Assembly (NCBI GenBank): GCA_905221605.1
Contig: CAJNDS010002091.1
Span: 312,001-376,000, forward strand
Length of the DNA stretch: 64,000 bases
Source of the DNA: Symbiodinium natans
Lineage: Eukaryota > Sar > Dinophyceae > Suessiales > Symbiodiniaceae
Reading direction: 5' to 3'
Shown here: positions 57,263 to 64,000 of the stretch, piece by piece
Layout of the letters: the number at the start of each line of letters is the position of its first letter
How positions within the stretch are numbered: position 1 is the first letter of the stretch
The notes under the pieces: model-generated
Databases searched by the model: none
What the model was told of the DNA's origin: nothing
Seen by the model: only the letters and a program-made list of their open reading frames with translations
Translations under genes and position numbers: made by a program

Positions 57263-57630
57263 TGGGGGAAGTTTGTGACACACTCTTCTCATCAAGCTGC
57301 AGGCTGTTTCGCCAAGCCCTCACTAAACGCCAAGAACCTCCAAGGAGGAGCCACCCCCCCCCTAAAAAATACGTAGAGTTATAAGGACTCTAAAGTGGGT
57401 TATAACTTAGGTTCTAAGTCCCTGAGCTATTTTTTTTGTGTGGTATGGGGGCCCCCTCCTAGAACAAAAATAGTACCACTGGGGGGGGAGGGGAGGGGGG
57501 GCGGAGCGCCCCGAACTCACAACCATCACATCCCACCGACCCAGGGAAGACTCTAAACCCTAAACCCTAAGCCCTAAGCCTAAGCCCTATAAACCCTAAA
57601 CCCTAAACCCTAAACCCACGGAAGACTGGC

Positions 57631-57684
57631 CTTCTGAACGAACTGGACCAAGTCCTTCCGCGCCAGCCGGATTTCAGCCGCCAT
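57631..57684 (-). CDS. Exon of the second chain (possible start exon)
   Basis: MAAEIRLARKDLVQFVQK, starting with ATG directly after GTCAG and ending AAG|GC. The ATG could be an initiator, but the upstream island also fits in phase. Confidence 0.7.
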
Positions 57685-57896
57685 CTGACAGCAATCTCAG
57701 GACTACTGGGATTTGGAGTACTACTTTGAACCTTACAAAACTCTGACACATGCACAAAGCCCCAAGACCACCAAGTCCATAAACCTAACTATTCAGGTTT
57801 CGCTATTGGACCCATGACAGGCTTTGAGCTACTTAGCAACAAGTACTGGGCTTGGGGTTCACTTCGGTTCAGTGTGTAGGACGTAGGGGTTCAGGA

Positions 57897-58050
57897 TTAC
57901 TTGGAGGTTCATGGTACTTAATAACCCAATTATAACCGCACTGATAGCCCAATTGTATCCATGTTGGGACAATTAAATTCTAAAGCGCTTATAAGTGGGG
58001 TATCAGTACAGTTATAATTGGGTTATTCATTGCCATGAACCTCCAAGCAG
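57897..58050. repeat. Foldback element family A, best copy
   Basis: ACTTGGAGGTTCATGGTACT left, GCCATGAACCTCCAAGC right, and AATAACCCAATTATAAC pairs with GTTATAATTGGGTTATT. Confidence 0.9.
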
Positions 58051-58076
58051 GGGATGAGGTTTCGTCCCGTGCCCGC

Positions 58077-58118
58077 CTTTGGCCCGTAGCGCGATGCGTC
58101 GACGGCGTCCACCTGCTC
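58077..58118 (-). CDS. Exon of the second chain
   Basis: Fourteen codons, EQVDAVDASRYGPK, between GTCAG and AAG|GC, phase 0 both ends. Confidence 0.65.
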
Positions 58119-58196
58119 CTGACACGCAATGCTGGGTTTAGGGTTTAGGGTTCGGGTTTAAGGTTTAGGGTTTAGGGTTTTAAGTAGTCCTTCGGG

Positions 58197-58335
58197 TTTA
58201 CTTGGAGGTTCAGGGTGCTTATGACCCAGCAAGAACTGTACTTACAAAAAAGCCCCTGAAGTGCCCGAGTATAGTTCTAATTGGGTTATAAGTACAGGGA
58301 TGATTGGGTTCTTACGTACCCTGAACCTCTAAGAA
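58197..58335. repeat. Foldback element family A
   Basis: ACTTGGAGGTTCAGGGTGCT left; TACCCTGAACCTCTAAG right. Confidence 0.85.
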
Positions 58336-58824
58336 GGGTTAACTAACTTGCTTCTTAAACATGTCTCCTTCTCAGGGTTACTGTGACATTGCGGAGCCTT
58401 GTATGTAGGGTGCTGACCTTGCTGAACAATTAAGATCAACACTCTTAGCCCTCAAAACCCCTCTCCACCTCCCACAACTTGTGAGACCTTACCTAAACAC
58501 TAAACTCTAAAAAGCATAGCTTGCAGAGACCCTCGGCCCAACCTGAACCCCACAGGATGGGCGCTACATCAGCGCCAGAAAGGGCCACCACCATGGAAGA
58601 AAATTCCCAAGTGTAGCCGGAACAAAGGTGCCAACATGGGCATTGTGCATTTTAGGGTTTAGGGTTGAGGGTTTAGGGTTTAGGGTTTAGGGATAGGGTT
58701 TAGGGTTGAGGGTCTGGGGGGTATGGGGGAGGGGTATGGGGAGGACTGTCATCAAGCTGATGGGCCCATCCCATTTTGAGCACCCAAAATTAAAACCCTA
58801 AACCCAGAACCCTAAACCCTAAAC

Positions 58825-58894
58825 CCTCAGAGAAAGCACTTGCTGGCGAGCTGCCACATTTTTCTGCAGGTCCTCCAGCGCACCTCCCAGCGGT
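58825..58894 (-). CDS. Exon of the second chain, 3' boundary uncertain
   Basis: One base then PLGGALEDLQKNVAARQQVL and SL, with a GT donor inside the telomere-like repeat (GGGTTTAGGG). An earlier GC donor would suit phase better. Confidence 0.6.
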
Positions 58895-59041
58895 CTCAGT
58901 GTTCAGGGTTCAGGGTTTAGGGTTTAGGGATTAGGGTTTAGGGCTCTGCACTCCAACCCTAAAACACCTTTGAGAGTTTAGTCAAGGAAGTCACACTCGG
59001 CTAAGGATGTACTCCAAGGTCCTCCCTAATATACTCTTACT

Positions 59042-59172
59042 ACCCCTAAACCCTAAACCCTAAACCCTAAACCCTAAACCCTAAACCCTAAAACCCTAAA
59101 ACTACAACCCTAAACCCTAAACCCTAAACCCTAAACCCTACACCCTAAACCCTAAACCCTAAACCCTAAACC
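59042..59172 (-). repeat. CCCTAAA array
   Basis: About 17 heptamers with a short interruption. Confidence 0.97.
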
Positions 59173-59249
59173 TAAGAGGATCTTAAAAAAGGGGCCCCCA
59201 AACCCAAGGGCACAACCTTAGGCTTGGGGGCACGAGGAAGAGTCCCATG

Positions 59250-59310
59250 ACTTGGGGTTTAGGGTTTAGGGTTTAGGGTTTAGGGTTTAGGGTTTAGGGT
59301 TTAGGGTTTT
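59250..59310 (+). repeat. TTTAGGG array
   Basis: About 8 heptamers. Confidence 0.96.
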
Positions 59311-59376
59311 AGGGAAGTCGGGTGCAGGCTTTGAACCCGTTAACCCTAACCCTGAGAACCTCTTGGGGGTACGTAG

Positions 59377-59548
59377 TTACATGGTCCCTTAGTATGGGCC
59401 TTTAAAAGGGGACCCCTTATAAACCCCTTATATACTCTATACAGCCCAAAGGCCCCTTTTATATCCCCATAATACGCTTTAATCCTTGTAGAGGAGCCCT
59501 CAGAAGGGGGAAACTCGCATATTCAGGGACTATGTAACTACCCTTAGA
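59377..59548. repeat. Foldback element family C
   Basis: GTAGTTACATGGTCCCTTAG left; GGGACTATGTAACTAC right: clear inverted ends of about 16 bp. Confidence 0.85.
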
Positions 59549-59889
59549 GAACCTTGAATCCCCAACACCTCAACCTTTGAAGCCGGCCGTGCCATCTTGG
59601 CTAAAGGCCGCGTGGAGTAGCACCAAGCACTAATCAGGAAGATCCCCTAAACCCCAAACCCCAAACCCGTAAAACCAAAACCCTAAGCCCAACCCCCTCT
59701 ACTGCTTGTGGCCTTGTGAACGTCATGACCTGTCGGTGGCCCCTAAACTCTAAGCCCTGCTGAAACTGGAAAGATTCAGGACCTTAGATAGTCTGAGTAA
59801 CTCCGTATCCATATTAAACTAAGGGTTTAGGGTTTACAGCTTAAGGGTTCAGGGGTTAAGGGTTCGGGTACCCTTCTTGGAGTTGGTTA

Positions 59890-59992
59890 CTTCTCGTGCC
59901 TCGTACTCGCTGCTCGGCTTGCTTCGCAAGCTTCAGCCATATTCGGGCCTGCGCAGCAATGTTTCCCAGCTTCCTTCTAGGGTAGGCCAACG
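59890..59992 (-). repeat. Dispersed repeat family J
   Basis: Reverse-complement counterpart of 21029-21110, including GCTCGGCTTGCTTCGCAAGC. Confidence 0.8.
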
Positions 59993-60049
59993 CCCCCCAG
60001 GGCTCCTTCAAAACAACTGCAGCTTCCGCGCCTGACCTGCATCGGCCCC

Positions 60050-60122
60050 CTAAACCCTAAACCCTAAACCCTAAACCCTAAACCCTAAACCCTAAACCCT
60101 AAACCCTAAACCCTAAACCCTA
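60050..60122 (-). repeat. CCCTAAA array
   Basis: About 10 heptamers. Confidence 0.97.
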
Positions 60123-60389
60123 AGCTTCCCCAAACTCCCTACCCCCAAACTACATAGCTGCATGACAACTTAGCAAAGGACTATGATATTTGGTAGCGTT
60201 TTGGGCTCCTCTACTGCCTGCTCCCAAGTCGGTCACTGCAGAAGACTGTCCCTTTCATAGGGCTTTCGGCAGCCGAGCAAGACGATACTCCCCTTAGAAC
60301 CTTATAAAAATAATAATTGTAATATCCTCTTGGCTTTTATATTTAAAAAGTTAAACCAAAATAAGAAATTACTTGCCAAGGGGGATATA

Positions 60390-60475
60390 GAAGACCCGAA
60401 GGGTGGAGTTGTGCAGATGTCTGCACGGTGGTCACGGTCGAATATGGGTTTGCGGCGGAGGCCTTCAAAGTCAGC
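60390..60475 (-). CDS. Exon-like island, 3' boundary uncertain
   Basis: After TTCGAG the minus strand reads ADFEGLRRKPIFDRDHRADI in one frame. The plus strand is also open; composition and acceptor favour minus. Confidence 0.45.
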
Positions 60476-60790
60476 CTCGAAAGCTTGCCGTACACATACC
60501 CTAAACCCTAAACCCTAAACCCTAAACTCTAAACCCCGTGCAGCCCAAACTTCATCCGCTGGAAAGTTGTCGGATGTCGAATCTCGCTGAATGAACCCCA
60601 AACCCTAAACCCCACATTTTGCAGCCTAAACCCCAAACACGACACCCTATCGGGGACTTAACAAGTAACTTTAAGAAGGGTTCTTAAGTGGGATAACTCT
60701 AAACTACCAACTCTAAACCCCAAACCCTAAACCCTACACACCTCAAACCCTTGGGCGGGGGGGGAGAGGAGAGGGGGACAGCCTCCTCAC

Positions 60791-60853
60791 CCATGGCCCG
60801 GCGGCCGCCAGTTGGCGCTACCACGGAGCCCAACAAGGCGAGGGCTTCACTGC
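60791..60853 (-). CDS. Exon-like island
   Basis: Two bases then SEALALLGSVVAPTGGRRAM plus one base, acceptor TGAG|GC, strong donor G|GTGAGG. Confidence 0.6.
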
Positions 60854-60896
60854 CTCAGGGGGTCTTGGGCTTTTTTTTTTTACGGGCTTCGGAGAG

Positions 60897-61016
60897 GTTT
60901 AGGGTTTAGGGTTGAGGGTTTAGGGTTTAGGGTTTGGGGTTTGGGGTTTAGGGTTTAGGGTTTGGGGTTTGGGGTTTGGGGTTTGGGGTTTGGGGTTTGG
61001 GGTTTGGGGTTTGGGG
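60897..61016 (+). repeat. TTTAGGG then TTTGGGG array
   Basis: Seven mixed units then about nine TTTGGGG units, right of exon 60791-60853. Confidence 0.95.
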
Positions 61017-61272
61017 CTCGAAGGTGTAAAGGCGTAAAAGGCTCTAAGGGCTTTAGAGGGGTTTAGAGGGGTTCAAAGAGTTTTTTCAAGGTTTTAGGGG
61101 GGCTTTGAGGATGCCAAGGGTTTGTAAGGTTTTGGGGTGCGGGGTATTTAGGGCTTCGGGTTTGAAGGCTTTAGGATTCAACCCCAGACCCTGAAAGTCC
61201 AACCGCCCTTCAGAGGGAAAAGGGCTTTGTTGAAGGAAGCTACATGTAGCTGGGAACGGTGGGAGATGTAAC

Positions 61273-61371
61273 TTGGGATGTTCCCCCTTATCAGTCCTTA
61301 TTAATAGGGATTATTGTACCCCTCTCTTCTCTTACGATCCCTATTAAGGACTGTTAGTACAAGGGGGAACA
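61273..61371. repeat. Foldback element family B
   Basis: TTGGGATGTTCCCCCTTAT left; CCCTATTAAGGACTGTTAGT and ACAAGGGGGAACA right. Confidence 0.85.
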
Positions 61372-61428
61372 GCTCATCATGTCACCGAATTCTGTGGGAC
61401 ACCGTCAAGTTCGCGCCCATCTTAAGAC

Positions 61429-61459
61429 CTCCTTGAGTTCCTTCACGACGGAGGAGACC
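61429..61459 (-). CDS. Exon-like island
   Basis: One base then VSSVVKELKE with a GAG|GT donor. Short; moderate support. Confidence 0.4.
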
Positions 61460-61873
61460 CTCCGGCAAGTCTAAACCCTAAGCCCTAAGCCCCAAACCCT
61501 AAGCCATAAACCGTAAACCCGACAACCCTGCAACCCTACAACCCCAAACCGCCAGAGTTCTAATCAGCTCAAACGCCAGAGTTCTCACGAACTCAATCTT
61601 AGGCCCTGCATTTTATCTGGGTTTCAGGGTTTTCGGGCTTGAGGGTGCATGCAGGAGCTTCTCTAAATTGCGAGCCCTCTTCTTCGGGCACTCAAAAAGA
61701 AGGCTCCGTAGTATACTAGGAAACCCCCTCCCAAAAAACCCTAATTTAGGTAACCCCCCCCCCTCCATATATCTAGGTGCCCCTAAGCACTAAACCCTAA
61801 ACCCCAGAGTTTGGGGGTGAATACATCTAGGGATGCTATAGTACCTCAATGGAGCCCAGAGCGAAAATCCACC

Positions 61874-61960
61874 GTAAACCCTAAACCCTAAACCCTAAAC
61901 CCTAAACCCTAAACCCTAAACCCTAAACCCTAAACCCTAAACCCTAAACCCTAAACCCTA
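61874..61960 (-). repeat. CCCTAAA array
   Basis: About 12 heptamers ending at the donor GTAGGG of exon 61962-62026. Confidence 0.97.
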
Positions 61961-61961
61961 C

Positions 61962-62026
61962 CGGGCCCCCCCCCTCGGGGCTTGGGGTCAGGGCCGGTCC
62001 GTATGAGCTCGCGCACGTTGCCAAGC
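61962..62026 (-). CDS. Exon-like island
   Basis: One base then LGNVRELIRTGPDPKPRGGG and P, acceptor CATAG, donor GTAGGG. A GC donor after RT is also possible. Confidence 0.55.
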
Positions 62027-62518
62027 CTATGGGCCGCATCGGGTTTAGGGTTTAGGGTTTAGGGTTTAGGGTTCAGGGTTTAGGGCAACTTCTTACTGTC
62101 TTGCTACAAGCGAAGTAAGGATTTCGGAGGTTTGGTGCCATGTTTCCCTCTATAGAACACCCAATTCCCTGAGTCCACCTACCCGTAGAACAAGCAGGAT
62201 AGTGGTGTTTGTAGTTCCGAGTCGATAAGGCAAACACAGCTGTACCTAGAGTAGCCCCATTAGCAGGGGGGGGAGACATCTACCCATAGGTAAGGTCAGT
62301 TGTTAGGCTAATTACTCGAAACCCTACTACAGCAAACGCTCAAGACCCGCTAAGCCTCAAGCCGAAACCTGAAACAAAAACCCTAAACCCTAAACCCTGA
62401 ACCCTGAAACCTAAACCCTAAACCCTAAGCCCTAAACCCTAAACCCTAAACCCTAAGCCCTACGTGTGGAATTGATCGCGCGCTTACCAGCTCTTGCTTG
62501 TCCGTTAAAAAACCCTAC

Positions 62519-62614
62519 GTGTCATGATGCTTCTGCCAAGTCGCACGCGGTGGATGGTTCCATGGTCACTGGCCATGCCAACGAGTGTCAGCGAGCCGTC
62601 GTCTTCGATGGCAC
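62519..62614 (-). CDS. Exon-like island
   Basis: Two bases then AIEDDGSLTLVGMASDHGTI and HRVRLGRSIMT plus one base, acceptor CCCAG, donor GTAGGG. The plus strand is also open (SAKSHAVDGSMVTGHA), but splice sites and the CCCTAAA/TTTAGGG bracket fit the minus strand as elsewhere. Confidence 0.6.
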
Positions 62615-62652
62615 CTGGGAGAGTTTTGAGCTTTTAATGGGTCGAGGATGTA

Positions 62653-62840
62653 TAGGGTTTAGGGTTTAGGGTTTAGGGCTTAGGGTTTAGGGTTTAGGGT
62701 TCAGGGTTCAGGGTTTAGGGTTTAGGGTTCAGGGCTTAGGGGTTTAGGCGTTTTAGTATAGGGGTTTAGTGGTTGAGGGGTTAAGGGGTTTAGGGGTTTT
62801 AGGGATTTAGGGGTTGAGGGGTTCAGGGGTTTAGGCCCTA
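62653..62840 (+). repeat. TTTAGGG array with GGGGTTTA variants
   Basis: Plain heptamers then units such as GGGGTTGA and GGGGTTTAGG. Confidence 0.93.
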
Positions 62841-62924
62841 AACGCCGTGCCAAGAAGCCTACCGGACCTAACCCCTCTGAGCCTACGGTGAGTTGCATTT
62901 GCCTCTTCATATGTGCTGTAGTAC

Positions 62925-63062
62925 AATAGGGGATCTGAAGTATAAGGGCCCTTAATTTGGGTCCCCTGTGACATAGGCCTTATATACACTATACATAGTA
63001 CGAGCCCATACTTCGGATCCCTTTAGATCCCTTTAAACAAGCGTAAGGGACCTTAGATACAA
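62925..63062. repeat. Foldback element family C
   Basis: GGGGATCTGAAGTATAAGGG left; CCATACTTCGGATCCCTTTA right. Confidence 0.75.
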
Positions 63063-63176
63063 GCTAGAGCTCAAGAAGCTTTAGGCACAAGAGTCCCAGG
63101 TCAACTCCACGTCAACCAAAATTCGCGCCACGAAATCCGAGCTAGTCTTTTAGAGGACTTTAGCCGGGAACTTGCC

Positions 63177-63273
63177 ATGTTCCCCTTACACTAGCAGTCC
63201 TCGATAGTGACTATAATAGGGGGTACTATATTCCCGATTACAGACTGTTAGTATCAGGGGGGGAACATCCCAA
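63177..63273. repeat. Foldback element family B
   Basis: CATGTTCCCCTTACACTAGC left; CTGTTAGTATCAGGGGGGG, AACATCCCAA right. Confidence 0.8.
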
Positions 63274-63462
63274 CCAAACCCCCTAAACCCCTAAACCAGA
63301 AATCTAAACCCGAAACCATTAGCCCTATAGCCTAAATCTGCAAATCCTAACCCCTGAGCCCCTAAACCCCTGAAACCCTAGCCCTAAACCCTCAACCCCT
63401 AAACCCTAAACCCTAAATCCTAAACCGTAAACCCCTAAACCCCTGAATCCCAAACGCCCCCA

Positions 63463-63511
63463 AGGCGCCGATGGCTCGGAAGGCCAGGTGACATGGCTTC
63501 AGGGCCTTGAC
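63463..63511 (-). CDS. Exon-like island at the upstream end
   Basis: After GCCAG the minus strand reads VKALKPCHLAFRAIGA. The donor could not be fixed (GC sites near 63463-63470). It would be the most upstream exon seen in the window. Confidence 0.45.
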
Positions 63512-63847
63512 CTGGCTTAGGCTTTTAGGGTTTAGGGTTTAGGGTTTAGGTTTAGGGTTTGGGGTTTGGGGTTTAGGGTTTGAAGGTTTGAGGGTTTGAG
63601 GGTGAAGGGATTTTAGGATTTAGGCGTAAAGCTTGCCTAAAGCTTTCACAGCCTGACACTTCGGCAACTGGTTTTGATTCTGGTTATGCCCCAACCCTTA
63701 CTGCCGGGTTTGGAGTTTAGGGCCCTTTCAGCACGAAGCACCAACGGCATCATTTTTTCATGATTTTTTGCCCAAATTTCCTGAGGAACCTAACGAAGGT
63801 AAGAAATAGTTGCAGGGTTTAGGGTTTAGGGTTTAGGGTTTAGGGTG

Positions 63848-63964
63848 TTGTCTAAGGGTAGTTTGAAAGGCGACCCCCGTGTATACCCCTCGTAATATAC
63901 CCTATACAACCCAAGGGCCCATGTCCTCAGAACTCTTAAAAGGATGTAAGGGACCATGTAACCT
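63848..63964. repeat. Foldback element family C, partial
   Basis: Internal segments TATACCCCTCGTAATATACC and AAGGGCCCATGTCCTCAGAA, right end GTAAGGGACCATGTAACC. Confidence 0.65.
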
Positions 63965-64000
63965 TAAACCCTAAACCCTAAACCCTAAGCCCCCAAAAAA

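Overview
The window looks like nuclear DNA of a dinoflagellate, most likely a Symbiodiniaceae alga. I infer this from four things. The DNA is saturated with plant/dinoflagellate-type telomere heptamers (TTTAGGG/CCCTAAA) at internal positions. Introns mostly start with GC, sometimes GT or GA. A LINE carries the RIGEASHPGP-type N-terminus I associate with this group. Genes encode tandem PDZ and RCC1-like repeats. No rRNA, tRNA or CRISPR array was recognised. Position 1 is not a true chromosome end, because identical arrays in both orientations occur throughout.

The main content does not show as long ORFs. On the minus strand, short GC-rich islands of 27-145 bp translate into convincing protein pieces. 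They are bounded by AG acceptors and GC/GT/GA donors and separated by introns made largely of telomere-like repeats. Joined in transcription order (high to low coordinate), their phases mostly agree. About 38 islands between 38.2 kb and 0.7 kb build a coiled-coil plus multi-PDZ protein with five recognisable PDZ domains, each split over three to five exons. A second phase-consistent chain runs 58.1 to 45.7 kb, with further islands up to 63.5 kb. An RRM is split over islands at 41.0-39.1 kb. Whether these are one giant gene or several cannot be decided here.

Telomere-like arrays follow a polarity rule: on the + strand CCCTAAA arrays tend to lie just left of an exon and TTTAGGG arrays just right. 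In the sense strand many introns therefore begin with (TTTAGGG)n and end with (CCCTAAA)n, so they can fold into a stem that brings the splice sites together. Many splice junctions are flanked by short direct repeats such as AGGC or AGGA, as expected for introns that arose by insertion.

Other features are an uninterrupted minus-strand ORF for a ubiquitin-like plus RCC1-like 41-residue repeat protein (44.85-43.39 kb) and a nearly complete LINE (54.90-47.70 kb). The LINE is bounded by a 13-bp candidate target-site duplication, lies in sense inside an intron, and has two in-frame ORFs separated by one TGA in a CTAG readthrough context. At 4.7-5.35 kb there is a 627-bp element with perfect 28-bp terminal inverted repeats and a 12-bp minisatellite. 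At least eight families of short foldback (MITE-like) elements are scattered through the introns, several with telomere repeats inside their loops. The rest is telomere-like repeat, its variants (TTTGGGG, TTTATAGGG, CCCCCTAAA) and microsatellites.
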